The position numbers and the translations under genes were made by a program. Under the pieces are notes generated by a model. It made no database searches. It was not told the DNA's origin and saw only the letters and a list, made by a program, of their open reading frames with translations. A DNA stretch of 64,000 bases from positions 124,001 through 188,000 of the forward strand of contig CBDCRK010000008.1 in NCBI GenBank assembly GCA_965220955.1. Reading direction: 5' to 3'. The DNA comes from CBDCRK01 sp965220955. Its GTDB lineage: Bacteria > Desulfobacterota > Binatia > Bin18 > CBDCRK01. Every line of letters begins with the position of its first letter. Positions within the stretch are counted from its first letter, which is position 1. Of the stretch, positions 26,074 to 34,824 are shown one piece after another.

Positions 26074-27437
26074 TGCTTACCTCCCTAACTCTTGAATGTT
26101 TCAAGTCCTGGGAGCGGATTCGGAGCCTGCGTTTTGCCCCTATTACTGGCATGTTTGGCTCTAACAGTTCAGGCAAGACCAGCATTCTCCAATTGCTGTT
26201 GCTCTTGAAGCAAACGGTGGAGTCTCCAGACCGAGCACAAGTGCTGAACTTTGGCGATGAGCGAAGTCTCACAACGCTAGGAACCTTTCGAGAGATAGTA
26301 CACAGACATGACACGTCGAGTATCCTGCGGTGGACGCTTTCTTGGACCCTTCCTAAAGAACTAAGAGTAGCGGATCCAGAGCAAGAAGATGTCATCCTCT
26401 TCTCTAGTGACACTGTACAGTTTCATGCTGAGATCACAGAGAACGGTTCTGGACGCACGATTGTAAGTAAGCTGCTTTACCACTTCGCGGGACATGATTT
26501 CTTTATGGCTCGCAAGTCAGAGGCTGAGGAAAAGTACCAACTATCTACGGGGCCTGGAGATTTTCGGTTTAAACGTACCCGAGGACGAGCCTGGGACTTA
26601 CCAGCGCCGGTAAAGTGTTATGGCTTTCCGGATCAGGTCAGAATCTATCATCAGAACGCCGGTTTTTTGGCAGATTTTGAACTGGCCTTCGAGGAGCTAT
26701 TTTCCCATATCTATTACCTTGGCCCATTACGGGAATACCCAAAGCGAGAGTACTCTTGGGCTGGTGCCAAACCAGCCGATGTAGGGTGGCGCGGAGAAAA
26801 AGCCATTCATGCTCTACTCGCCTCCAGAGAACGGGGGGAGAAAATCTCCCGAGGTCACAGACTCAAGCGGCTGACTGTTGAGGAATATGTAGCAAAATGG
26901 CTGCAAGAGCTGGGTTTAATCCATAGCTTTGCTGTTCGGCCGATGACAAGAGGCAGTAATCTGTACCAGGTATGGGTGCAAAAGAGCCCTGATGCGGCTG
27001 AGGTGCTGATTACCGATGTTGGCTTTGGGGTCTCGCAAATTCTTCCTGTGCTTGTGCTGTGCTATTACGTTCCAGAGGGGTCAGTTCTGATTCTGGAACA
27101 GCCAGAGATTCACCTCCACCCCTCGGTTCAAACAGGGCTAGCAGATGTTTTCATCGATGCGGTTACAACTCGTAAGGTGCAAATTATCCTGGAAAGTCAC
27201 AGCGAATATTTGCTGCGTCGATTACAGCGCCGGATTGCAGAGGAAAAGCTCTCCCAAAAAGATGCCGCGCTGTACTTCTGCAATCTTAGCGACGGAGCAT
27301 CACGTCTAACGTCACTTGAGCTCGATGAGTTCGGCAACATTGCCAACTGGCCGAAAGATTTCTTTGGCGATGAGTTTGGTGAACTAGCTGCAGCGACCCA
27401 GGCGGTGATAGAGCGGAAGAAACGACAGCAGGTATGA
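26073..27437 (+). CDS. OLD/DUF3696-type AAA ATPase
   Basis: 454 residues from ATG at 26073, which overlaps the methylase stop; a longer upstream frame has no support. LTLECFKSWERI then GMFGSNSSGKTSIL (Walker A, ~27-40), DVGFGVSQILPVLVLCYY (ABC signature region), VLILEQPEIHLHPS (Walker B, ~338) and IILESHSEYLLRRLQ (H-loop) define an ABC-type ATPase with a DUF3696-like end. No TOPRIM nuclease domain is attached. The PIN-like gene overlaps its stop (ATGA) and may supply the nuclease. Confidence 0.85.
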   Translation: MLTSLTLECFKSWERIRSLRFAPITGMFGSNSSGKTSILQLLLLLKQTVESPDRAQVLNFGDERSLTTLGTFREIVHRHDTSSILRWTLSWTLPKELRVADPEQEDVILFSSDTVQFHAEITENGSGRTIVSKLLYHFAGHDFFMARKSEAEEKYQLSTGPGDFRFKRTRGRAWDLPAPVKCYGFPDQVRIYHQNAGFLADFELAFEELFSHIYYLGPLREYPKREYSWAGAKPADVGWRGEKAIHALLASRERGEKISRGHRLKRLTVEEYVAKWLQELGLIHSFAVRPMTRGSNLYQVWVQKSPDAAEVLITDVGFGVSQILPVLVLCYYVPEGSVLILEQPEIHLHPSVQTGLADVFIDAVTTRKVQIILESHSEYLLRRLQRRIAEEKLSQKDAALYFCNLSDGASRLTSLELDEFGNIANWPKDFFGDEFGELAAATQAVIERKKRQQV

Positions 27438-27931
27438 AAGCGGTGGTGGTGGATACAAATGTGGCAGTGGTGGCCAATGGCCGTGCAGAACAGGCTTCTC
27501 CAGATTGTCTACAGGCATGTTTGGATGCGCTACGCGACACTAGAGAAAAAGGACTCGTGGTGCTGGATGATGATATGCGTATTTTGAAGGAATACATGGA
27601 TAACCTCTCTTTATCTGGTCAGCCCGGGCTTGGTGATGCTTTTCTTAAGTGGGTCTGGACCCATCAAGCCAACACGGTTCGCTGTGAGACTGTCCACATT
27701 ACCCCGAAGTCCGGAGAGAGCGATAATTTTGAGGAATTCCCGGCTGACCCGGCTCTGGCAAGTTTCGATCTATCTGATCGCAAATTTGTTGCTGTGGCGC
27801 GAGCTAGTCGTCACAAGCCTGTTGTGCTGAATGCAGTGGATACGGATTGGTGGATTTTTCGCACTCCTTTGAGAAAGCACCGAGTACGGGTGAGGTTTCT
27901 CTGTCCCGAACTCATGAAAGAGAAGGAGTAA
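27434..27931 (+). CDS. PIN-domain-like nuclease
   Basis: 165 residues. MKAVVVDTNVAVVANG puts the first acidic residue (D7) of a PIN fold at the end of strand 1. VVLDDDMRILKEYM, DLSDRKFVAVARAS and AVDTDWW follow, giving the further acidic positions expected of PIN or PIN-like RNases. It overlaps the ATPase stop by 4 bases and precedes the DUF499 gene by 4 bases. Likely a nuclease working with the ATPase, or a toxin-like effector. Activity not shown. Confidence 0.7.
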   Translation: MKAVVVDTNVAVVANGRAEQASPDCLQACLDALRDTREKGLVVLDDDMRILKEYMDNLSLSGQPGLGDAFLKWVWTHQANTVRCETVHITPKSGESDNFEEFPADPALASFDLSDRKFVAVARASRHKPVVLNAVDTDWWIFRTPLRKHRVRVRFLCPELMKEKE

Positions 27932-27935
27932 CCTC

Positions 27936-30900
27936 ATGGCGATGAGTAATCATGAACGTGTAGGCAAAGCCCTGGATCTGCTGAACCAGGGACTTAGACC
28001 TTTTGTTGAACGAGAGATGCGTGCCGTACATGGTGAAAGCTGGCTGGAGGCAGCACAGGGGAACCTCCGGGAAGACCGGGCACCCGCAAAGAAGAAGGGC
28101 AAAAGTCCACACTGGGATGCGCAGGCCCTGCTTGTAGTGATGTGGGACCAATGGAACCTGGTCTTTAAGAATACCCTCGGCCAAGCCGAACGCAGCCTGG
28201 TGAGTGAGCTGCGCGATATACGCAACAAATGGGCGCACCAGGAAGCGTTCAGTACGGATGATGCCTACCGTGCGTTAGATAGTATCCAGAGACTGCTCAC
28301 GGCTGTTTCCGCCGAAGAATCCAGCGAAGTCGAACGGCAAAAACAAGAACTCCTCCGCGTCCGTTTTGAAGAACAAGCACGCCGGGAAACAAAGAAAGTA
28401 GCGGTCGCTCCTATCGAGGGACAGCCCACCGGTGGCCTTAAACCCTGGCGCGAGATCGTTACCCCGCACCCCGATGTAGCCTCGGGCCGCTATCAACAGG
28501 CTGAGTTTGCTGCGGACCTGGGGCAGGTGTACCGTAACGAGGGCTCCGATGAATACCGAGACCCGCGGGAGTTTTTCCGTCGCACCTTCCTGACCGAGGG
28601 CCTGCGACAGTTACTGACGAATGCCGTCCAACGGCTCAGTGGCACAGGCGGCGATCCGGTTGTGGCGTTACAAACCAACTTTGGTGGCGGCAAGACGCAC
28701 TCGATGCTCGCGCTCTATCATCTGCTCTCTGGCGCGGCTTCCAGCGGGCTAGCTGGGATCGAGCCGGTACTAGAGGCTGCAAATGTCTCTCATCCACCTC
28801 AGACACAGCGTGCCGTACTGGTGGGCACTGCCCTCTCCCCTGGGCAGGTGCGCCGGAAACCAGACAAGACGGTGGTGCGCACGCTGTGGGGTGAGTTGGC
28901 CTGGCAGCTGCTGGGTAAGGATGGCTTCGCGCTGGTGGCTGAAGCCGACAAGTTAGGTGTGAACCCAGGCTCCGACATACTGCACGAGATCTTTGAGACG
29001 GCGGCTCCCTGTCTGATCTTAATCGATGAGTGGGTGGCGTATGCGCGCCAGCTCTACGTCCATCCCGACGACAAGGATAAGTCGGAAAAGCGCAACCTGC
29101 CGGGAGGTACGTTCGAGGCGAATATGACGTTCGCCCAGGCTCTCACCGAGGCGGCTAGAGCAGTACCTAAGACACTAGTCGTAGCGGCACTGCCATCGTC
29201 TGACATTGAGGTTGGCGGCGAGGGAGGACAGCAAGCGCTGGCTCAATTAAAGAACACCTTTGGCCGCCTGGAATCGCCATGGCGCCCGGCCAGTGCCGAG
29301 GAGAGTTTTGAGATTGTCCGGCGACGACTCTTTGAACCCATCATCGAGGCGCAGCTCTTTGCAGCACGCGATGCCGTCGTGAAAAAGTTCATGGAACTGT
29401 ATCGCGGGCAGTCCGGGGAGTTTCCCATGGAATGTCGCGAAGGCACGTATGAGCGGCGGCTGCGAGATGCCTATCCGATCCACCCCGAACTCTTTGACCG
29501 TCTCTACGACGATTGGTCGAGCCTGGAGAGATTCCAACGGACTCGGGGAGTCCTGCGCCTAATGGCCACAGTGATCCATACCCTCTGGGAGCGGCAAGAT
29601 GCCAGTCTGTCAATTATGCCTGCCAGCGTACCAATCGATGAGCCAGCCGTACAGTTTGAACTCACCCGCTACCTAGAAGATCCCTGGGCTAACATCATTG
29701 AAAAAGATATCGACGGCCCACACTCTCTGCCCCTCCAGCTCGACCGGGAGAACCCAAACCTAGGCCGCTACTCGGCCTCCCGTCGCGTGACCCGCACACT
29801 CTATCTAGGTTCTGCGCCAACGCTGCGTACGGCCAACAAAGGGATTGAAGACCGGCACGTGAAGTTGGGCTGCGCGCAGCCAGGGGAAAGTGTGGCAATC
29901 TTCGGTGATGCCCTCCGACGACTCACCGATCAAGCCACTCACCTTTATGTCGATGGGCAGCGCTACTGGTACTCAACCCAGCCGACGGTGACGCGTCTGG
30001 CCCAGGAACGTGCCGCACAGCTCGATGCAGATACCGTGACCGAAGAGATCAAAAGCCGCTTACGTATTGAGCAGCGGCATCGGGGTGACTTTGCCGGTGT
30101 CCATGTGGCGGTCGCCTCCAGCGGAGATGTTCCTGATGATCGGGAAGTACGCCTGGTGATCTTTGGGCCGGAGCACCCACACGCTGCTAAGGCGGCGGAC
30201 AGTGTGGCCCGTGGAGAAGCCACAGTGATCTTGGGGCAACGAGGCTCAAGCCCACGCAATTATCCTAACATGGCAGTCTTCCTGGCAGCCGATCGGACCA
30301 GGCTAGGTGAACTTGAACAGGCAGCCCGCCAGTATCTGGCCTGGCAGTCTATCGAAGCTGAGCATGAAACCCTGAACCTAGATGCCTTCCAGGCGAACCA
30401 GGCCAAAACCAAACGTAGCCAATCAGACCAGACAGTACAACAACGCATCCCTGAGACGTACCAGTGGCTACTCATCCCCGGCCAGTCTGATCCGCAAGGG
30501 GAAGTCGAATGGCAGGAGGTCCGTCTGCAAGGACAGGAAGCGCTAGCCGTGAGGGCAGCCAAGAAGCTTAAGAATGATGGACTCCTGATTACCCAGCTTG
30601 GGGCACCTAGCCTGCGGCTGGAACTGGATCGCATCCCACTGTGGCGTGGTAACCATGTGAGCGTGAAGCAGCTTGCAGAAGACTTTGCCAAGTATTTGTA
30701 CCTGCCACGCTTGAAGGATGCTCAGGTACTCCTTGCTGCGGTACGGGAGGGCATTGGCCTGCTCAGCTGGCAACAGGACTCCTTTGCCTATGCCGATGGC
30801 TGGGATGAGAACCGGAACCGCTACCGTGGACTGCGGGCTGGACAGCTCATTAGTGTTACGCTTGATGGCGAAAGCATGATTGTAAAGCCTGAGATTGCAG

Positions 30901-31277
30901 CCGAGCAGCTAAAAGCCGAGGCAGAGCCAAAGCCTGAGGCTCCAACCTATGAACCAGGAACCCCTGGGCAAGGAGAAGGTCACGTTTCTTCTGGTGGACA
31001 AGCGAAAACACCAATAGGTACGGGCGAACAAGTCAAGACTAAACCACGCCGGTTTCACGGTGCCGTAACGCTTGAAGCCCCTCGCCTTAGCCGCGATGCA
31101 GGGAGAATTGCTGAGGAGATCGTCCAGCACTTAGTCGGGCTTTTAGGAACTGAAGTCGAGGTTACGCTCGAAATTCACGCGAATATTCCAGACGGTGCCC
31201 CTGACAATATTGTCCGTACGGTCACAGAGAATTGCCGTACCCTACGCTTCAAGACGCACGGATTTGAAGAAATATAA
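27936..31277 (+). CDS. Swt1-type HEPN/DUF499 ATPase
   Basis: 1113 residues. The first ~130 form a Swt1-type HEPN domain with LRDIRNKWAHQEAF (Rx4H motif, ~95-103), an RNase active-site pattern in many HEPN toxins. Then comes the DUF499 ATPase: LQTNFGGGKTHSMLALYH (Walker A, ~248-256) and CLILIDEWVAYARQLY (Walker B). The C-terminus is a Pro/Glu/Gly-rich linker and a final ~70-residue domain. The DUF499-DUF1156-helicase trio is a known genomic association in defence islands. Last gene of the operon. Motor or sensing role is inferred. Confidence 0.85.
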   Translation: MAMSNHERVGKALDLLNQGLRPFVEREMRAVHGESWLEAAQGNLREDRAPAKKKGKSPHWDAQALLVVMWDQWNLVFKNTLGQAERSLVSELRDIRNKWAHQEAFSTDDAYRALDSIQRLLTAVSAEESSEVERQKQELLRVRFEEQARRETKKVAVAPIEGQPTGGLKPWREIVTPHPDVASGRYQQAEFAADLGQVYRNEGSDEYRDPREFFRRTFLTEGLRQLLTNAVQRLSGTGGDPVVALQTNFGGGKTHSMLALYHLLSGAASSGLAGIEPVLEAANVSHPPQTQRAVLVGTALSPGQVRRKPDKTVVRTLWGELAWQLLGKDGFALVAEADKLGVNPGSDILHEIFETAAPCLILIDEWVAYARQLYVHPDDKDKSEKRNLPGGTFEANMTFAQALTEAARAVPKTLVVAALPSSDIEVGGEGGQQALAQLKNTFGRLESPWRPASAEESFEIVRRRLFEPIIEAQLFAARDAVVKKFMELYRGQSGEFPMECREGTYERRLRDAYPIHPELFDRLYDDWSSLERFQRTRGVLRLMATVIHTLWERQDASLSIMPASVPIDEPAVQFELTRYLEDPWANIIEKDIDGPHSLPLQLDRENPNLGRYSASRRVTRTLYLGSAPTLRTANKGIEDRHVKLGCAQPGESVAIFGDALRRLTDQATHLYVDGQRYWYSTQPTVTRLAQERAAQLDADTVTEEIKSRLRIEQRHRGDFAGVHVAVASSGDVPDDREVRLVIFGPEHPHAAKAADSVARGEATVILGQRGSSPRNYPNMAVFLAADRTRLGELEQAARQYLAWQSIEAEHETLNLDAFQANQAKTKRSQSDQTVQQRIPETYQWLLIPGQSDPQGEVEWQEVRLQGQEALAVRAAKKLKNDGLLITQLGAPSLRLELDRIPLWRGNHVSVKQLAEDFAKYLYLPRLKDAQVLLAAVREGIGLLSWQQDSFAYADGWDENRNRYRGLRAGQLISVTLDGESMIVKPEIAAEQLKAEAEPKPEAPTYEPGTPGQGEGHVSSGGQAKTPIGTGEQVKTKPRRFHGAVTLEAPRLSRDAGRIAEEIVQHLVGLLGTEVEVTLEIHANIPDGAPDNIVRTVTENCRTLRFKTHGFEEI

Positions 31278-31396
31278 AGAGGGACTATTAGTCAGTAAGC
31301 CCAAGGTCGGCAGCTTGCAGCAAGGAGATTGCCCAGGAGGTCTAAAGCGGTATGTAAAAAATGTTCACAGCCTATGGAAAATGAGAAAAGTTGCAG

Positions 31397-31630
31397 TTAT
31401 TGCGTTACTTTATAGGCTTCAGCCGCTTGCGGCGCCTCGGTGTCACCATAGCCACGTTGATCCAGCGCAATAGCGCGAAAGCCGGCATCGGCGAAGGCTT
31501 TTAGTTGATGTCGCCATGAGTACCGCAGCTCAGGAAAGCCGTGGCACAGTAAGACTGGAAAGCCGCTACCGGCTTCAACCACATGCATGCTAATCCTGTT
31601 GGTTTCGACTTGGTTGTGAGTAAATTCCAT
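31397..31630 (-). pseudogene. N-terminal fragment of an epoxide hydrolase-like alpha/beta hydrolase
   Basis: 77 residues: MEFTHNQVETNRISMHVVEA, then PVLLCHGFPELRYSWRHQL (HGFP oxyanion motif), then LDQRGYGDTEAP. The intact family is ~290-320 residues with the Asp nucleophile near residue 100, which is lost here. The break comes ~120 bp past the DUF499 stop, where the sequence turns into island DNA. So insertion or rearrangement of the defence island probably cut this gene. Confidence 0.8.
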
Positions 31631-31636
31631 AGGTGT

Positions 31637-32050
31637 TTATCCCCCGTTATGTAGTACAGCATTGCTTTTATTGTCTTTGTCGGTGGTGACAACTAAGGTC
31701 AAACCATGCGCAGCCCGAACTCTGATAGAGCTCCCAGGCAAGATCGGTTTATGGCTTGGCTCTGCCTCGGCTCGCCATAGCTCAGCACCAATGCGCACAT
31801 AACCACGCGGGTCGAGCTGGCCCTGCGCTATGCCTGGGACACCGATTAACTGCTCAGTACCGGTCTTGGCGCCGGAGTAGGCAGTACGGACAAAGGGGTA
31901 GAAAATAAAATCTTTGACCACCAACAAGAGAAACAACCCAATGGTGACCCAGGAGGAAAGCCCCATCCACTGCCACAGCCCCATAAGGATAAGCGCAGCA
32001 AGCATCCATCCAGGCACCTGCAGCAATACGTATCTTGTTAAAGTTCCCAT
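31637..32050 (-). CDS. NfeD-family membrane protein
   Basis: 137 residues. Two N-terminal membrane helices (VPGWMLAALILMGLWQWM, then VTIGLFLLLVVKDFIFYPF) are followed by a soluble OB-like domain: LIGVPGIAQGQLDPRGYVRI, then GSSIRVRAAHGLTLVV. This matches the short NfeD form, thought to act with membrane stomatin-type proteins. No stomatin or long NfeD gene is next to it. It begins upstream of the hydrolase fragment on the same strand. Confidence 0.75.
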   Translation of the reverse strand: MGTLTRYVLLQVPGWMLAALILMGLWQWMGLSSWVTIGLFLLLVVKDFIFYPFVRTAYSGAKTGTEQLIGVPGIAQGQLDPRGYVRIGAELWRAEAEPSHKPILPGSSIRVRAAHGLTLVVTTDKDNKSNAVLHNGG

Positions 32051-32250
32051 AGAAATCGGTATAAACTCGGGGTTGAGTATGTGGGCAAAGCATGATCACT
32101 CGCCCTTATGGCCCATCCCATTGGAATCAAGTATTGTAGAATCATCTATACCATTATCTATGTCATTATTCGGGGAAACAACCCTGGCCATGTCCCATGG
32201 CCATGTCTTTCTTCTCCATTGCGGGACCGGCGCGCCCCTCTTTCCTGTGA

Positions 32251-32364
32251 ATGACCTACCGCCTGCGCAAAGACGGCAAGCAGTACGTGGTGATTGCAGC
32301 CGGAGGCCACAGCCGCATGGGAACCACTCTAGGAGATTATGGGGTCGCTTTTTCACTCCCTTAG
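32251..32364 (+). pseudogene. C-terminal remnant of a PQQ-dependent glucose dehydrogenase-like quinoprotein
   Basis: 37 codons ending at TAG 32362. The text MTYRLRKDGKQYVVIAAGGH, then MGTTLGDYGVAFSLP, is the characteristic end of membrane quinoprotein glucose dehydrogenases (VVIAAGGH...GDxVVAFALP). The preceding in-frame codon is a TGA, and no upstream homology is seen. The ~380 bp between the NfeD gene and pgpA hold only this remnant. Confidence 0.7.
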
Positions 32365-32431
32365 CTTCGGGCTGTTCTCATTGACAGCCCCCTTGAGGAG
32401 TGCATAAGATCTCGTTGGTAAAGGAGCTTTT

Positions 32432-32881
32432 TTGCGTCACGTGGTGCTCTTTCTGGCTACGGGAGCTTATACTGGTTATGCGCCGGTGGCCTCTGGCACG
32501 GTTGGGTCTTTGGTGGCTGTTCCTCTGGCCCTTCTTTTCTATCCGGTGAGCCTTCTTTATCCCTTGGTCTCAGCCTTATTCATTGCTCTTGTGATTGCCG
32601 GTGCCTGTTGGGTAGCAGGGGAGGCAGAAAAGCTCTTTGGGGAAAAAGACAGTGGGAAGATTGTTATTGACGAAATTGTGGGGTTTCTTGCCGCCACCTT
32701 CCTTTTAGAACCCTCGATAGGTGGGTTCCTTGCTGCCTTTTTTCTTTTTCGCCTCTTTGATATTCTCAAACCCTTCCCGGCGAGGTACCTGGAGCGTCAC
32801 CTGAAAGGAGGTCCCGGGGTCGTTTTGGATGACATTGTGGTAGGTATTTACACTAACATTCTTGTGAGGGCCTTTTTATGA
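32432..32881 (+). CDS. pgpA: Phosphatidylglycerophosphatase A
   Basis: 149 residues from TTG at 32432 behind AAGGAG. It removes phosphate from phosphatidylglycerophosphate to give phosphatidylglycerol at the inner membrane. GYAPVASGTVGSLVAVPLAL, then KIVIDEIVGFLAA, FFLFRLFDILKPFPARYLE and VVLDDIVVGIYTNI are the family motifs, with three to four membrane helices. Normal length. The stop overlaps the cinA start (ATGA), heading the pgpA-cinA-thpR-recA-recX-alaS run. Confidence 0.9.
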   Translation: MRHVVLFLATGAYTGYAPVASGTVGSLVAVPLALLFYPVSLLYPLVSALFIALVIAGACWVAGEAEKLFGEKDSGKIVIDEIVGFLAATFLLEPSIGGFLAAFFLFRLFDILKPFPARYLERHLKGGPGVVLDDIVVGIYTNILVRAFL

Positions 32882-34161
32882 TCGAGCGTGCGGCCATTCT
32901 AAGTACCGGAGAGGAGATCACCACCGGCAAAGTGGTAGATACCAACTCTAACTATATTGCTAATAAGCTGGTCGAGATCGGTGTGGAAGTGGCAACGGTG
33001 CTGACCGTGGGGGATGTGGCAGAACGGATTGTCTGGGCCTGGCAGCGAGCCATGGACTGGGCCGATGTCATTATCTCTACCGGTGGGATTGGTCCCACAG
33101 CCGATGACCTGACTACCGAAGTAGTGGCTAAAGTGGCAGGACGGGGGCTGTTCTTCTCTGAGGACGTGGCCAACAATATCCGCCGCATCTTTGCCTCTTT
33201 AAACCGGACAATGCCCGAGAATAACCTAAAACAGGCTCAGTTTCCCGAGGGATCGGTCATTATTCCTAACCATCTGGGGACAGCCCCAGGCTACCGTGTT
33301 GACCTGGATACCCCTCAGGGGAAAAAACACCTCGTTATTCTGCCCGGCGTGCCCCGTGAGTTGAAACCCATGATGGAAGAAACCGTTATTCCCTGGCTCA
33401 GGGAAATGCGGGGAGGAGGGGAGGTTTTTCTCAGCCGCACGTTCCAGACGTTCGGCCTCAGTGAGTCAGGTCTTGACGAGATGGTTAAAGGTACGGTTAG
33501 CGACGAGGAAGGCAGGTTGGCTTTTCGGGCCAGTTTTCCCCAGATCTCGTTGCGGGTTACTGTGCGGGGAGAACCCCAGGAGGTAGAAGGAAAAATTGAG
33601 ACCCTTTCCTCTCGCATCCTCTCATGTATTGGTCCTTATGTGTATGGGGAAGGCGAAGTGACCATGGAAGAAGTGGTCGGCAAAATGCTCAAGGAAAAGG
33701 GCAAAACCCTGGCCGTAGCCGATGCCCTAAGCGGCGGCCTGGTCAGTCACCGCCTCACTAACGTTCCTGGTGCCTCTGCCTACTTTCAGGGCAACATTGT
33801 TGCCTACTCGGATCAGGCCAAGATGAGTCTTCTTGGGGTGCGTGAGAAAATCCTGCATGATCATGGCACTGCCAGCGAGGAAACCGCACGGGAGATGGCC
33901 ATAGCTGTGAGAGAGAGGATAGGAAGCGACATTGGTATTGCTATGACCGGCGTTGCCGGTCCTGACGGGGGCACACCGGATAAACCGGTAGGTACAGCTT
34001 GCCTGGCTCTGGCTGCCGCCGACACAACGGCTTCCCGGCGCTATCAGCTCTGGGGCAACCGGGAATGGATGAAGACGCTCACTGCCCAGCTCCTGCTTGA
34101 TTGGGTACGACGCTACCTGCTCGGTCTGCCCATTGCAGAGTCTGGTTTTATCCGGCGTTGA
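32878..34161 (+). CDS. cinA: CinA-family protein (molybdopterin-binding plus PncC-like domain)
   Basis: 427 residues. The N-terminal ~170 residues carry the MoCF-like domain (STGEEITTGKVVDTNSNYIA, DVIISTGGIGPTADDLT, VILPGVPRELKPMM). The C-terminal domain is PncC-like (LTNVPGASAYFQGN, then GVAGPDGGTPDKPVGT), which in active proteins deamidates NMN. The usual AESCTGG motif reads ADALSGG here, replacing the conserved serine with alanine, so deamidase activity may be reduced or lost. Coupled to pgpA; 59 bp before thpR. Confidence 0.9.
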   Translation: MIERAAILSTGEEITTGKVVDTNSNYIANKLVEIGVEVATVLTVGDVAERIVWAWQRAMDWADVIISTGGIGPTADDLTTEVVAKVAGRGLFFSEDVANNIRRIFASLNRTMPENNLKQAQFPEGSVIIPNHLGTAPGYRVDLDTPQGKKHLVILPGVPRELKPMMEETVIPWLREMRGGGEVFLSRTFQTFGLSESGLDEMVKGTVSDEEGRLAFRASFPQISLRVTVRGEPQEVEGKIETLSSRILSCIGPYVYGEGEVTMEEVVGKMLKEKGKTLAVADALSGGLVSHRLTNVPGASAYFQGNIVAYSDQAKMSLLGVREKILHDHGTASEETAREMAIAVRERIGSDIGIAMTGVAGPDGGTPDKPVGTACLALAAADTTASRRYQLWGNREWMKTLTAQLLLDWVRRYLLGLPIAESGFIRR

Positions 34162-34220
34162 GGGCCAATAGACACTCATCAAACGGGCGGGTGTTGAGCC
34201 TTTTGGAGAGGTAACCCCCA

Positions 34221-34784
34221 TTGATTCGCGCGTTCATTGCCATTAATCTGGAGCCACAGGTAGTCGAAGAAATGGCGAAAGTTCAGGCTATACTCAAGCA
34301 GGCTGGGGGAGACATTCGCTGGGCCCGACCAGAGGGGTTCCATTTGACGCTTAAGTTTCTTGGCGACATTCAAAAGAGTCAGACTACTGATATTCTGACC
34401 GCTTTACAAAATGCACTCAAAGGACAAAGCCCCTTATCTGTTGTAGCCCAGAGCCTTGGTGCCTTTCCTCATATGAAGCGTCCCCGGGTGCTATGGATGG
34501 GCCTACAGGGAGAAGGACTAAAAGAGCTGAATGATAAGGTCGAGCAAGAGCTTATCTTGCTGGACTTTCCCCCGGAGGACCGTGACTTCACCCCTCATAT
34601 CACTCTGGGAAGAGTGAGGTCGTTAAAGGGTTGGGATAAAGTCCTTCCTGTTGTACAAGAGAAACAGGCAGAGCGCTTTGGGGAGAGCCGGGTGAACGAG
34701 GTGGTCCTGTATAAAAGTGATCTAAAGCCTGACGGCGCGGTGTATACTCCGCTGGGAAAAGCCACCCTGATGGGTGACAGGTAA
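34221..34784 (+). CDS. thpR: RNA 2',3'-cyclic phosphodiesterase
   Basis: 187 residues from TTG at 34221, with GGAGAGG a little upstream. The two HxTx motifs of the 2H phosphoesterase family are present: HLTLKFLG (~40) and HITLGRVR (~127). RAFIAINLEP at the start and VVLYKSDLKPDGAVYTPLG at the end also fit the family. It opens 2',3'-cyclic phosphate ends of RNA. Position between cinA and recA is typical of Deltaproteobacteria-like genomes. Confidence 0.9.
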   Translation: MIRAFIAINLEPQVVEEMAKVQAILKQAGGDIRWARPEGFHLTLKFLGDIQKSQTTDILTALQNALKGQSPLSVVAQSLGAFPHMKRPRVLWMGLQGEGLKELNDKVEQELILLDFPPEDRDFTPHITLGRVRSLKGWDKVLPVVQEKQAERFGESRVNEVVLYKSDLKPDGAVYTPLGKATLMGDR

Positions 34785-34824
34785 ACGGGGATCTAGAGAA
34801 CGCTAGAGAACAGGGGAGAGCATT

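Noticed and set aside
18410..31277. DISARM or BREX system
   Set aside because: An SNF2 helicase and a methylase are present, but drmA, drmB (DUF1998), drmC, pglZ, brxL and brxA/B are absent. DUF499, DUF1156 and the ATPase point elsewhere.
18256..31400. Direct repeats (att-type) at both ends of the defence operon
   Set aside because: Comparing 18180-18400 with 31280-31400 showed no shared stretch long enough to call, and no integrase gene is present.
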